From JBPEWY01 sp965224095 (GTDB lineage: Bacteria; Bacteroidota; Bacteroidia; Flavobacteriales; Flavobacteriaceae): a stretch of DNA of 64,000 bases. How positions within the stretch are numbered: the stretch's first letter is position 1; every line of letters starts with the position of its first letter. This document shows, in pieces, positions 33,603 to 42,788 of the stretch. Made by a program: the position numbers and the translations under genes. The notes below the pieces were generated by a model. That model searched no databases and had not been told where the DNA came from. It saw only the letters and a program-made list of their open reading frames with translations. The stretch lies in assembly GCA_965224095.1 (NCBI GenBank), contig OZ245039.1:3224001-3288000 (forward strand), in the 5' to 3' direction.

Positions 33603-34328
33603 ATGGTTAGTAAAAACCAAATAAAATTAATAAACAGCTTACATCAAAAAAAGTACCGAAATACAAATAAACTCTTTATCGTAGAGGGTGAAAAAGGAAT
33701 CCGGGAATTAATAGGGTCTTCAATGAAGCTTTATAAGCTTTATACAACCGAAAAAGGGCTTTTTGAAGTGCCTGAAACACATGAAACAGAGATTGATGCG
33801 GCTACATTAAAAAAAATTAGTGCCTTAAAAACACCTAATAAAGCCCTGGCTCTTTTTTATATACCGGAATCAAAACCTCTGGTTTATAACGAATTTTCGG
33901 TCGTCCTTGACGATATAAGAGATCCGGGAAATCTGGGAACCATCATCCGTTTATGCGATTGGTTTGGTGTAAGTCAGTTAATATGTTCATTGAATACGGT
34001 AGATTGTTATAATCCTAAAGTGGTTCAGGCTACCATGGGATCGCTGAGCAGGGTAAATATTCATTATACGGACCCGCACTATTTTATAAACAAAACCGAA
34101 CTTCCCGTATACGGAGCTGTAATGAACGGAAAAAATATATACGAACAGATTCTTGAACAACCTTCGGTACTTATTATGGGAAATGAGGCAAACGGGATTT
34201 CCAACGCATTGCTGAAGGCGGTGAACAAAAAAATTACGATTCCCAGGTTTGGGAGGCTAAAACAAACGGAAAGTTTAAATGTGGCTACAGCAACGGCTAT
34301 TCTGCTAAGTGAATTCAAACGCCGGTGA
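33603..34328 (+). CDS. SpoU/TrmH-family RNA 2'-O-methyltransferase
   Basis: 241 residues with an N-terminal RNA-binding substrate domain (about 1-90) and a SPOUT knot domain with the three family motifs: VLDDIRDPGNLGTIIRLCDWFGV (motif 1, asparagine and arginine), VLIMGNEANGI (motif 2) and IPRFGRLKQTESLNVATATAILLSE (motif 3). It methylates ribose 2'-OH in rRNA or tRNA using S-adenosylmethionine; the precise nucleotide cannot be read from sequence. Confidence 0.92.
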   Translation: MVSKNQIKLINSLHQKKYRNTNKLFIVEGEKGIRELIGSSMKLYKLYTTEKGLFEVPETHETEIDAATLKKISALKTPNKALALFYIPESKPLVYNEFSVVLDDIRDPGNLGTIIRLCDWFGVSQLICSLNTVDCYNPKVVQATMGSLSRVNIHYTDPHYFINKTELPVYGAVMNGKNIYEQILEQPSVLIMGNEANGISNALLKAVNKKITIPRFGRLKQTESLNVATATAILLSEFKRR

Positions 34329-34342
34329 ATTAGTGCACAGGG

Positions 34343-35050
34343 TTATTCAAAAGTAAAATTGATAAAAATTCCCCGGGTTCGCATACCCGCTATATCGCCG
34401 GTCCATGGGCTACCCGGATCGTTATCGGGAATAAGCTCGTCGCTAATTGCAAAAGCTCCCCGAATAGATGGTGAAAACTTAAAATATTCCAGATAGAAGT
34501 CAATACCAAACCCAACTTCATAATAATAGGTGTTTTTGGTCATTCTGAATTGTCCGGAGCTATTGTCGTCAGGATTATCTGCATTGCTGCTAAGGTTAAG
34601 GGAAACAGATGCCCCTCCAACGATATAAGGTTTCCAGTTACCCAATCTTTTTGCACTGGCCTTTAATAATAAGGGTACGTGAATGTAGGTTGATTTTACT
34701 TCCCGGATGGCGTCCTGTTCTTCTGTAAATCCTCTGTTCCCAAAACCGAGATCTCTTTTGGTGTAGTACAACCCGGGTTCAAGACGAAGATCAAAATGTT
34801 CCGTAAGCCTTAATTTTCCAATCAAACCTACATTAAAACCAATGGTTTTGGATACCAGAACATCTCCGGGATTATTGGATTTATAGTCAAACTTAAAATC
34901 GTATTGATTAAATCCGAGGAAATACCCCCAGCTTAAAGTTTCCTTGTCCATGTTTTCCAGATTAATGATCGGATCCTCATTAAACTGTGAGAACATAGGT
35001 GTTGTACCGGATACTAAAAAAAATGCAGTAAGAAAAAAAGCTTTCTTCAT
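34343..35050 (-). CDS. porT: PorT, type IX secretion system outer-membrane protein
   Basis: 235 residues from ATG 35050 (MKKAFFLTAFFLVSG); the earlier in-frame start adds 21 residues that overlap the end of ubiE and do not look like a signal. After the signal peptide (about 1-20) come beta strands of an outer-membrane barrel (SWGYFLGFNQYDFKFDYK, FDLRLEPGLYYTKRDLGFGN) with a GAFAI and FINFTFE end. The order ubiE-porT is conserved in flavobacteria. PorT is needed for type IX secretion and gliding. The 4-bp gap suggests cotranscription with ubiE. Confidence 0.9.
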   Translation of the reverse strand: MKKAFFLTAFFLVSGTTPMFSQFNEDPIINLENMDKETLSWGYFLGFNQYDFKFDYKSNNPGDVLVSKTIGFNVGLIGKLRLTEHFDLRLEPGLYYTKRDLGFGNRGFTEEQDAIREVKSTYIHVPLLLKASAKRLGNWKPYIVGGASVSLNLSSNADNPDDNSSGQFRMTKNTYYYEVGFGIDFYLEYFKFSPSIRGAFAISDELIPDNDPGSPWTGDIAGMRTRGIFINFTFE

Positions 35051-35054
35051 TTGT

Positions 35055-35783
35055 TTATTTTGACGCTGTATAAATGGTGGCCACACCCAGGGTTTGTGGC
35101 ATATTATCCACATTTATAAACCCAATTTTACGCAAAATATTGTTGAAAGCATCCCCATAAGGAAAAACAGAGGCAGATTTCGATAAGTAGGCGTAGGCAG
35201 ATTTGTCTTTTGAAAACAGCCTTCCGATAAAGGGAAGTACTTTGGTACAGTAAAAATGATAGCCCTGTTTAACAGGAGTTTTTGTAGGAACAGAGGTTTC
35301 CAGTATTACAAAAGTACCGCCTGGTTTTAACACTCTTTTAATCTCAGAAAGACCCTGATCGAGATCTTCAAAATTTCGGACACCGAAAGCTACGGTAACA
35401 GCATCAAAACTGTTATCCGGAAAAGGCAGGGCTTCGCTGTCTCCCAAAACCATTTCTATGGTATCTTCCAAACCTTTTTCAGCAATTTTTTGCTTTCCAA
35501 CCTGAAGCATGCCCGGAGAAATGTCGAGACCGATGATTTTTTTTGCTCCGGTTTGTAACAGGTTTATAGCCAGATCGCCTGTTCCCGTAGCAATATCCAA
35601 AACCTGTTCCGGCTGCCTTTTTCTGAGCAGAGCCACCACCTTTTTTCTCCATCTGATATCCATGCCAAAAGAGATAACCCTGTTTAAATCGTCATAATTA
35701 CCTGATATGGTATCAAACATTTTAGTGACCTGCTGTTTTTTATCGAGGTCTGAATCTTTATAGGGGGTCACTTTTTTGGACAT
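35055..35783 (-). CDS. ubiE: Demethylmenaquinone methyltransferase
   Basis: 242 residues from ATG 35783 (MSKKVTPYKDS); a longer TTG start is less likely. SAM-binding motif VLDIATGTGDLAINLLQTG, motif II IGLDISPGMLQVGKQK, and the UbiE signatures TVAFGVRNFEDLDQGLSEI and LKPGGTFVILETS. It makes the final C-methylation of menaquinone, the quinone used by the Nqr complex encoded further along. Paired with porT. Confidence 0.95.
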   Translation of the reverse strand: MSKKVTPYKDSDLDKKQQVTKMFDTISGNYDDLNRVISFGMDIRWRKKVVALLRKRQPEQVLDIATGTGDLAINLLQTGAKKIIGLDISPGMLQVGKQKIAEKGLEDTIEMVLGDSEALPFPDNSFDAVTVAFGVRNFEDLDQGLSEIKRVLKPGGTFVILETSVPTKTPVKQGYHFYCTKVLPFIGRLFSKDKSAYAYLSKSASVFPYGDAFNNILRKIGFINVDNMPQTLGVATIYTASK

Positions 35784-36142
35784 GGTGGTAATTTTTGGCA
35801 AATATACTATAATGTGTTCATCTGGAAGACGGTTACTTTTATTAAGCGTGATTTTAAAAGGATATGCCAGGGGAAAACCTAAAAGAAGTCGTTAAAAACG
35901 ATGTGAAATATACTTTTTCTTCTACCAGTTTCAGCTGAGTATGCCTTATATCGTTTCCCGAAAGGGGCATCGGTTTTTTTAAATAAATGATATTCTTCTT
36001 ACCATCCGATCCGAATTCGATTTTTGTTATCGGAATGCTTTTTTGTTCTGTTTTCAGGGATGTGAAAGCATATAAGTCGGGATCAAATGTATTATCTACT
36101 TCCAATACCGATGAAGAGATAATCCAAACAGATTTAATCCGT

Positions 36143-36171
36143 AAAAAAAGTAAGGAGTATCCTTACTTTTT
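36143..36171 (-). terminator. Orphan intrinsic terminator
   Basis: AAAAAGTAAGG-AGTAT-CCTTACTTTTT; the minus strand has the stronger tail of seven T's. No gene ends here on either strand within 300 bp, so it may end an undetected short transcript or form part of the trkA leader. Confidence 0.65.
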
Positions 36172-36208
36172 AATGGATGTCAGGCATAGGCTTTTTAGCA
36201 GTGGATAC

Positions 36209-36263
36209 GGATTAATACATGACCCCTCTGGGCTTGTTAATACTATGGTTACCGTATTAATCC
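36209..36263. promoter_or_regulatory. 10-bp inverted repeat upstream of trkA
   Basis: GGATTAATAC (36209-36218) and GTATTAATCC (36254-36263) are exact reverse complements 35 bp apart. They lie upstream of the trkA -7 box and could be paired operator half-sites. Confidence 0.4.
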
Positions 36264-36296
36264 TGATGCGGCATAAAGTTTATGAGCTATTTCCCT

Positions 36297-36304
36297 TATA
36301 TTTG
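36297..36304 (+). promoter_or_regulatory. -7 box for trkA
   Basis: TATATTTG matches TAnnTTTG, 25 bp before the ATG at 36330. A GTTTATG about 20 bp upstream is a weak -33 candidate. Confidence 0.5.
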
Positions 36305-36329
36305 CACCGCTTATTTTGCTTGTATTTTC

Positions 36330-37679
36330 ATGAAAATAATTATTGCGGGAGCCGGAGAGGTAGGATTTCACCTGGCAAAGCTCCTTTCATACGAGTCGCA
36401 GGATATCACGCTGATTGATTCAAATAAGGAAAGTCTTTCGTATGCAGATTCGCATTTGGATATAAAGGCTTTAAAGGGCGATGCTACTTCCATTAAAGTA
36501 TTGAAGGATGCCAATGTGCATAATTCGGATCTTGTTATTGGTGTTACCTCTTCGGAAACTACGAATATTACGCTATGTGCCCTGGCAAAACAGCTGGGAT
36601 GTAAAAGAACGATAGCGCGAATCTCGAATACGGAATTTATTGATAACGAAGAGGAGATTGAATTCACAAATATGGGAATTGACGAATTGATATCTCCTGA
36701 GGCTTTGGCAGCTTCGGAGATACAGTTGTTATTAGATCAATCGGCGTTTAGCGATACATACGAATTTGAAGAAGGTGCCCTGATCATGGTAGGAACTTCA
36801 CTGCAGCGAACCGCATCGTTTGTAGGTAAAACCGTGAAGGAAGCGGCAGTGATATTTCCGGAATTACATTTTATGCCCATTGCCGTTCAACGATTCGGTA
36901 CCCAATATACCTTAATTCCGCGTGGAGATACTCAATTTAAGGAGGGCGATATTGCTTATTTTGTAACTACTCCGGAAGGTGTGGAAGAACTTTATAAACT
37001 TACCGGAAAAACACGGGAGGAAATTAAAAGTGTAATGATTCTGGGCGGTAGCAAAATAGGGTTTAAAACATCAAAAGACCTGTGTTCTAAGCGATTTCAG
37101 GTAAAGCTTATCGAAAAAGATAAGAATAAAGCATTTGAATTGGCCGATTCGCTGCCGCAAGCGCTGGTTATTAATGGAGATGGAAGAAATGTAGAACTAC
37201 TGGATGAGGAAGATATTAACGATATGGATGCTTTTATCTCGGTTACCGGAAACTCCGAGACTAATATTATGAGTTGTCTGGTAGCTAGATCGAGGGGAGT
37301 AAAAAAAACAATTGCCCTGGTGGAAAATATGGATTATTTTCAGCTTTCCCAATCTATTGGCGTTGATACGCTTATCAACAAAAAACTTCTGGCTGCCAAT
37401 AATATATTTAGATACGTGCGACGAGGTGAGATTGTTGCATTAACCAGATTAAACAATCTCAATGCCGAAATTCTTGAGTTTATTGTTAAACCCACATCTC
37501 ATGTTAATGGGAAGATTATCAAGGATATTGATTTCCCCCGTTCGGCAATTATAGGCGGTGTGGTTCGTGATGAAAAGGGCATTATTGCATTGGGCGATTT
37601 TAAAATACAGGAGGGAGACAGAGTGGTTGTTTGTTGTTTGCCACGGTCAATCAGCAAAGTGGAAAAACTATTCCTGTAA
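36330..37679 (+). CDS. trkA: Trk potassium uptake protein TrkA
   Basis: 449 residues from ATG 36330 (MKIIIAGAGEVGFHLAKLL); the ORF upstream of that start is not part of the family. Two RCK units: NAD-binding 1 (about 1-125, GAGEVG), TrkA_C 1 (about 130-220), NAD-binding 2 (about 225-350, VMILGGSKIGFKTSKDL), TrkA_C 2 (about 365-449). It gates the TrkH channel in response to nucleotides. trkH begins 9 bp downstream, so the two form an operon. Confidence 0.95.
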   Translation: MKIIIAGAGEVGFHLAKLLSYESQDITLIDSNKESLSYADSHLDIKALKGDATSIKVLKDANVHNSDLVIGVTSSETTNITLCALAKQLGCKRTIARISNTEFIDNEEEIEFTNMGIDELISPEALAASEIQLLLDQSAFSDTYEFEEGALIMVGTSLQRTASFVGKTVKEAAVIFPELHFMPIAVQRFGTQYTLIPRGDTQFKEGDIAYFVTTPEGVEELYKLTGKTREEIKSVMILGGSKIGFKTSKDLCSKRFQVKLIEKDKNKAFELADSLPQALVINGDGRNVELLDEEDINDMDAFISVTGNSETNIMSCLVARSRGVKKTIALVENMDYFQLSQSIGVDTLINKKLLAANNIFRYVRRGEIVALTRLNNLNAEILEFIVKPTSHVNGKIIKDIDFPRSAIIGGVVRDEKGIIALGDFKIQEGDRVVVCCLPRSISKVEKLFL

Positions 37680-37688
37680 AGTAAAAAC

Positions 37689-39182
37689 ATGAAAAAGCTA
37701 AACGCGAAAATTATATTTCACTTAATGGGGCTGCTTCTCGTGTGTAATGGCGGATTTATGCTGTTGGCAGCTCTGGTAAGCGGAATTTACAATGATGGTG
37801 TTACACTTCATATATCCTTGGCAGGGATTATTACCATTCTCAGCGGAGCACTTTTAATGTTTAATACCCGCGGTCATAAAAAAGAGGTTAAAAAAAGAGA
37901 AGGGTATATCATTGTTGCCTTTGGATGGGTAATTATGGCACTCTCCGGGATGTTGCCGTATTTGGTTTCACAAACCATACCGAATGTAACCAATGCCTTC
38001 TTTGAAACCATGTCCGGTTATACCACTACGGGGGCTTCCATTTTGGATGATATAGAGTCGCTCCCCGAAGGTATTCTGTTTTGGAGAAGTATGACGCACT
38101 GGATAGGGGGAATGGGGATTATTGTTTTGGCGATTGCTATTTTACCTATTTTAGGAATCGGAGGAATGCAGCTTTTTGCGGCCGAAGCACCGGGCCCCAG
38201 CGCCGATAAATTACACCCCAGAATTACGGATACGGCCAAAAGGTTATGGCTTATCTACGTAAGTTATACCGTTGCCGAAACAATCCTTTTAAAGATTGCC
38301 GGAATGAGCTTTTTTGATGCGATAAACCATTCCATGGCGACACTGTCTACAGGTGGGTTTTCAACAAAAAATGCAAGTTTGGCATATTGGAGTCATAAGC
38401 CCATTATACAATATATCGTTATATTATTCATGTTTTTGGCCGGAAGCAACTTTGTATTGAGTTATTTCGCATTTAAAGGAAAAGTACAAAAGGTAATAAA
38501 GGATGAAGAATTTAAGTTTTACGGAGGGTTTATTATTATTTTTTCCATAATTACGGGTTTGGTAGTTCTTTTCAAAGCGCATGTGCCGGTGTCTGAATAC
38601 CATCCCATGGTTTGGGGAGAAGCGGAAAGCGCTTTTCGGCATGCATTGTTTCAGGTGGTGGCCGTTGTAACCACCACAGGCTTTGTAACGGCAGATTTTA
38701 CATCCTGGACCCCCTTCCTGACCACATTGTTTTTCGGACTTTTTTTCCTTGGGGGATCGGCAGGATCTACTGCAGGAGGAATAAAAGTGGTACGACACCT
38801 GATTACTATAAAGAACGGAATACTGGAGTTCAGACGCACTTTGCATTTAAATGCCATTATTCCGGTTCGGTATAATCACAAAACCGTATCGGAAAGTATT
38901 GTATACACTATCCTCGGTTTTTTTGTATTATATATGCTTTCCTTTATCATAGGTGCACTGGTTTTAAGTTTTCTCGGATTGGATTTTGAATCGGCAGTAG
39001 GTGGTGCTGCTTCTTCTTTGGGTAATGTGGGACCTGCCTTCGGGATGCTAAATCCTGTTAGTAATTTTAACGGCCTCCCCATGCTTGGTAAATGGTGGTG
39101 TGCCTTCCTGATGCTCCTGGGCAGACTCGAACTTTTTACGGTGCTTATTTTGTTCACACCATACTTTTGGAAAAAAATGTAG
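37689..39182 (+). CDS. trkH: Trk potassium uptake protein TrkH
   Basis: 497 residues with about ten membrane spans and four pore-loop repeats: ETMSGYTTTGASIL, HSMATLSTGGFSTKNAS, QVVAVVTTTGFVTADF and SSLGNVGPAFGML, each carrying the glycine of the K+ filter. It moves K+ with TrkA as its cytoplasmic regulator. It starts 9 bp after trkA. Confidence 0.95.
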   Translation: MKKLNAKIIFHLMGLLLVCNGGFMLLAALVSGIYNDGVTLHISLAGIITILSGALLMFNTRGHKKEVKKREGYIIVAFGWVIMALSGMLPYLVSQTIPNVTNAFFETMSGYTTTGASILDDIESLPEGILFWRSMTHWIGGMGIIVLAIAILPILGIGGMQLFAAEAPGPSADKLHPRITDTAKRLWLIYVSYTVAETILLKIAGMSFFDAINHSMATLSTGGFSTKNASLAYWSHKPIIQYIVILFMFLAGSNFVLSYFAFKGKVQKVIKDEEFKFYGGFIIIFSIITGLVVLFKAHVPVSEYHPMVWGEAESAFRHALFQVVAVVTTTGFVTADFTSWTPFLTTLFFGLFFLGGSAGSTAGGIKVVRHLITIKNGILEFRRTLHLNAIIPVRYNHKTVSESIVYTILGFFVLYMLSFIIGALVLSFLGLDFESAVGGAASSLGNVGPAFGMLNPVSNFNGLPMLGKWWCAFLMLLGRLELFTVLILFTPYFWKKM

Positions 39183-39280
39183 GAAAAAACAGAGATAAAT
39201 TAGGGTGATAATCCCCCTTTTTGTTTCTTTGGAGATTGAAAGCAATTTATAAAATTTGCTAAACTAATGTTCCCGCGCCT

Positions 39281-39598
39281 ATGCAGTTATTTAAGAATCC
39301 TACGCAGAATGACTTTTTCTGGTTAGCTTGTGTACTCGTTTTTACGATTGCTTTCTTTATATTTATGGCTTCGCAAACCTTTGAATTTAAGGGATATGAC
39401 TCTTTTCACGAACCCATTTACTTTGGGCTTTCTTCAGTTGAATGCCTTATAATATTTTGCTGCTTAAACGTCTTTGTCTTCTTTGGGATTAAAGAATTCT
39501 TTAGGAAATATTCCTATCCGATTCCCAATATTTTTATAGCAATTAGCGGAATTATGCTACTTTTTGCTTTATTGCTTATCACTTTTGTCTGGTCGTAA
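39281..39598 (+). CDS. Small three-TM membrane protein of unknown function
   Basis: 105 residues with three hydrophobic segments (about 12-30 FWLACVLVFTIAFFIFMA, 50-68 LSSVECLIIFCCLNVFVFF, 80-102 FIAISGIMLLFALLLITFVW) and short loops. No family recognised. It lies 98 bp after trkH, convergent with the aminotransferase gene. Confidence 0.65.
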   Translation: MQLFKNPTQNDFFWLACVLVFTIAFFIFMASQTFEFKGYDSFHEPIYFGLSSVECLIIFCCLNVFVFFGIKEFFRKYSYPIPNIFIAISGIMLLFALLLITFVWS

Positions 39599-39650
39599 AT
39601 GCCTTATTTTGAATAAAATTTACGACAAACCTCTATGAGAAACAATGAAC

Positions 39651-40850
39651 TTACGATACTGCTTCTTTAATTCGCCTCATCGCTTCCTTAAGTTCTGTTT
39701 CGGAAGCCGCATAGGAAATCCGAATGCAATTCGGATTGCCAAAGGCTTCACCTGTTACCGTTGCCACATTGGCCTGATCCAAAAGATACATGGAGAAGTC
39801 GGAAGCACTGTTAATCAGCGTTCCGTTTAATACATTCCCAAAGAAATACGAAATATCCGGAAATACGTAAAACGCACCTTCCGGCACATTCACATTAAAG
39901 CCTTTTATTTCCGACAGTAAATGGAGTACCAGATCTCTGCGGTTTTTAAATTCATCTACCATGTAGCGAATGCTATCTGCCGGAGCCGAAACGGCTGCAA
40001 GGGTGGCACGCTGTCCTATGGCATTGGCGCCACTTGTAATTTGCCCCTGCATTTTCGTGCATGCTTTGGCAATCCAGGTAGGGGCTCCAATATATCCGAT
40101 TCGCCACCCGGTCATGGCAAATGCTTTTGATACGCCGTTAACGGTTATGGTTCTATCGTACATGCCCGAAACCGAGGCTATACTTTTATGCCCTTCGGTA
40201 AAATTAATATGCTCGTATATTTCATCCGATACCACGTAAATATCCGGGTATTTTACGAGTACTCCGGCCAATGCTTCCAATTCCTGCCTACTGTAAACAG
40301 AACCACTCGGATTACATGGCGAGCTAAACCAAAGCATTTTAGTTTTTGGGGTAATGGCTGCTTCCAATTGTTCCGGCGTTATTTTAAAATCGGTTTCTAT
40401 AGAAGTAGGCACTTCTACCGGAATGCCTTCGGCAATTTTAACAATATCCCGATAACTCACCCAGTAGGGGGCCGGAAGAATTACCTCATCGCCGGGATTA
40501 ATCATAACCAGCGCAACATTGGCAAGGGATTGTTTGGCTCCTGTTGACACTACAATTTGTTCCGGGTTGTAGTTCAAATTATTATCCCGTTTAAATTTTT
40601 TTGAAATAGCTTCACGCAGATCGGCATACCCGTTAACGGGCGGGTAACTGCTATAATTATCATGAATTGCCTGTATGGCCTCTTCCTTGATAAAATCAGG
40701 AATGTTAAAATCAGGTTCCCCTAAACTCAAACTTATAATATCCTTTCCCTGTGTTTTAAGTTCCCGGGCTTTGGCGGCCATGGCCAGCGTTGCCGATGTA
40801 GCCATGTTTTGAATTCTTTCCGAAAGAGGAAGTTCTTGAGTGGTTTTCAT
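39651..40850 (-). CDS. PLP-dependent aminotransferase, aspartate type (class I)
   Basis: 399 residues of the AspB/Iγ subfamily. Landmarks: FNIPDFI in the substrate-binding start, VVSTGAKQSLANVALVMINPGDEVILPAPYWVSY, the PLP-binding asparagine in WFSSPCNPSGSVYSRQELEAL, YVVSDEIYEHINF, and the Schiff-base lysine in TVNGVSKAFAMTGWRIGYIG. It probably converts aspartate and 2-oxoglutarate to oxaloacetate and glutamate; some relatives also act on prephenate. Lies 3 bp after the desaturase gene on the same strand, likely cotranscribed. Confidence 0.92.
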   Translation of the reverse strand: MKTTQELPLSERIQNMATSATLAMAAKARELKTQGKDIISLSLGEPDFNIPDFIKEEAIQAIHDNYSSYPPVNGYADLREAISKKFKRDNNLNYNPEQIVVSTGAKQSLANVALVMINPGDEVILPAPYWVSYRDIVKIAEGIPVEVPTSIETDFKITPEQLEAAITPKTKMLWFSSPCNPSGSVYSRQELEALAGVLVKYPDIYVVSDEIYEHINFTEGHKSIASVSGMYDRTITVNGVSKAFAMTGWRIGYIGAPTWIAKACTKMQGQITSGANAIGQRATLAAVSAPADSIRYMVDEFKNRRDLVLHLLSEIKGFNVNVPEGAFYVFPDISYFFGNVLNGTLINSASDFSMYLLDQANVATVTGEAFGNPNCIRISYAASETELKEAMRRIKEAVS

Positions 40851-40853
40851 GGT

Positions 40854-41960
40854 TTATGAAAATTGATAATCCGGTTTTTTACCTAGTTCTTTTAAATGTT
40901 TAAAATGCGAAATTATCGCTTTTCTGGTTGTTTTATACTCATTATAGGGTAAATTAAACTCCAGTGTTGTCTGTTTCACAATTTTAGAGATTTTTGTGTA
41001 ATGCACATGACTTATGTGTGGAAAAATATGATGTTCAACCTGATGATTTAACCCTCCTGTAAACCAATTTACCAACTTGTTTTTGGTAGAAAAATTAGCC
41101 GTGGTAAACAACTGATGAATAGCCCAGGTGTTTTTCATGGTACCGCTTTTATCCGGTAACATGGTTTCCACATCTTCCACTACATGAGCCAACTGAAATA
41201 CAATACTGAGGATTAACCCCGCCGTGTAGTGCATAACAAAGAAGCCTATAAGGATCTTCCACCAGGCAATATCCAAAACCAAAATGGGTACTACAATCCA
41301 AATAGCTACATAAATAATTTTGGAGACCACTAATACGGTCCACTGGGTCACGGGATTAGGGAATTTTCCATACGATAATTTGCGTTTCATATATCTGCGC
41401 ATCTGCTTAAAATCGGTAGTAATAGCCCAGTTAATAGTTAACAACCCGTATAGAAGCACGGAATAATAATGTTGAAACTTATGGAAATAATGCCATTTGG
41501 CATGTTTGGTAAACCGAATGATACGTCCCGCTTCAAGATCTTCATCATGACCGTGAATATTTGTATAGGTATGGTGTAATACATTGTGTTGTACTTTCCA
41601 GTTGTACATATTTCCCGCAAGAATATATATACTGCTTCCCATTAGGTTATTAACCCATTTTTTTGATGAATAAGAACCGTGGTTTCCGTCATGCATTACA
41701 TTCATCCCAACACCGGCCATCCCTACGCCAATCACGATAGTAAGAAGCAACTGAATCCACTGATTCATATCGATGGTCAATATTAGAAAATAAGGAGTTA
41801 AAAAGATGGTAAACATCACAGCGGTTTTCAGATAGAGTTTCCAGTTCCCCGATCGTTTGAGATTATTTTCTTTAAAGTAATCGTTTACTCTCCGGTTGAG
41901 CGTTTTAAAAAACTGGGTTGAATCTTTTCTGGAAAAACGAATAGAATGACTATTTGGCAT
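40854..41960 (-). CDS. Membrane fatty-acid desaturase
   Basis: 368 residues with four or more membrane segments and the three histidine boxes of the desaturase family: HDGNHGSY (about 91-98), HNVLHHTYTN (about 125-134) and HQVEHHIFPH (about 311-320). The QVEHH form of the third box is typical of front-end and acyl-CoA or acyl-lipid desaturases (linoleoyl-CoA type). It inserts a double bond in membrane fatty acids with O2 and a di-iron site; regiospecificity is not readable. First gene of a two-gene unit with the aminotransferase. Confidence 0.9.
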   Translation of the reverse strand: MPNSHSIRFSRKDSTQFFKTLNRRVNDYFKENNLKRSGNWKLYLKTAVMFTIFLTPYFLILTIDMNQWIQLLLTIVIGVGMAGVGMNVMHDGNHGSYSSKKWVNNLMGSSIYILAGNMYNWKVQHNVLHHTYTNIHGHDEDLEAGRIIRFTKHAKWHYFHKFQHYYSVLLYGLLTINWAITTDFKQMRRYMKRKLSYGKFPNPVTQWTVLVVSKIIYVAIWIVVPILVLDIAWWKILIGFFVMHYTAGLILSIVFQLAHVVEDVETMLPDKSGTMKNTWAIHQLFTTANFSTKNKLVNWFTGGLNHQVEHHIFPHISHVHYTKISKIVKQTTLEFNLPYNEYKTTRKAIISHFKHLKELGKKPDYQFS

Positions 41961-42066
41961 AACTGTTTTTTGTGAAATAAGGAAGATTTTTAAATACGGG
42001 CTAAAAATACATATTTAAGTTGATTTACCTCTTTTATTATATTTAAAATTACAACAACAAAAAGCC

Positions 42067-42074
42067 TACTTTTG
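42067..42074 (+). promoter_or_regulatory. -7 box for rsmG
   Basis: TACTTTTG matches TAnnTTTG, 34 bp before the ATG at 42109. Confidence 0.5.
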
Positions 42075-42108
42075 CACATGGGTTTAAAAAAGACCAATAT
42101 TAATTTTT

Positions 42109-42744
42109 ATGGGGCTGGAAATACTGTATAGCTATTTTCCCGAAATATCGGAGAAACAACGGGAACAATTCAGGCAATTAGAAGGGCTGTATAGGGAGTG
42201 GAATGCACAAATAAATGTAATTTCCCGTAAGGATATCGATGCGTTGTATATACATCATGTATTACACTCATTGGGAATTGCAAAGGTAATACGTTTTAAG
42301 CCGGGAAGTTCTGTGTTGGATGTGGGTACCGGAGGAGGATTTCCGGGAATTCCGTTGGCTATTATGCATCCGGAGACTGATTTTTTGTTGATTGATGCTA
42401 TAGGAAAAAAAATAAAAGTGGTACATGCCGTTACAGAATCGTTAGGGTTAACCAATGTAAAGGCACAGCATATTCGCGCCGATAAAATAAAGGACTCGTT
42501 TGACTTTGTGGTGAGTCGTGCGGTGACAAATATGCCGGACTTTGTTAAATGGGTTCGGAATAAAACCAAAAAGAAATCGGCACACGACCTGAAAAACGGA
42601 ATCCTTTACTTAAAGGGAGGCGATTTGACTCAGGAATTACAAAACTTCCCAAAAGCCAGACAGTTTGAGTTAAGCAATTATTTTAAAGAGGACTTTTTTA
42701 CGACTAAAAAAGTAGTACATATACCTTTAAAATATAAAGGTTAG
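42109..42744 (+). CDS. rsmG: 16S rRNA m7G527 methyltransferase RsmG (GidB)
   Basis: 211 residues. Start LEILYSYFPEISEKQREQFRQLEGLYREWNAQINVISRKD is the GidB N-terminal pattern, followed by SSVLDVGTGGGFPGIPLAIM (SAM motif), FLLIDAIGKKIKVV and FDFVVSRAVTNMPDFVKW. It methylates N7 of G527 in 16S rRNA; loss in other bacteria gives low-level streptomycin resistance. Confidence 0.95.
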   Translation: MGLEILYSYFPEISEKQREQFRQLEGLYREWNAQINVISRKDIDALYIHHVLHSLGIAKVIRFKPGSSVLDVGTGGGFPGIPLAIMHPETDFLLIDAIGKKIKVVHAVTESLGLTNVKAQHIRADKIKDSFDFVVSRAVTNMPDFVKWVRNKTKKKSAHDLKNGILYLKGGDLTQELQNFPKARQFELSNYFKEDFFTTKKVVHIPLKYKG

Positions 42745-42788
42745 GAGCGGGGAAAGCCGAAGCCGTCTATTTCCGTGATCTAATTATT

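Larger units (their letters stand above)
35784..36329. other. ubiE-trkA intergenic region with a possible small gene remnant
   Basis: On the minus strand 35854-36105 reads as an 83-residue frame (EVDNTFDPDLYAFTSLKTE, KIEFGSDGKKNIIYLKKPMP) whose composition looks protein-like, but it has no ATG, no Shine-Dalgarno and no known family, so it may be a gene relic. A plus-strand open frame over 35987-36418 runs into trkA and appears to be chance. The region also holds a terminator and an inverted repeat described separately. Confidence 0.35.

Noticed and set aside
35987..36418. 143-aa plus-strand frame upstream of trkA
   Set aside because: Runs into trkA in another frame, crosses a terminator hairpin and the trkA promoter, and has no family resemblance.
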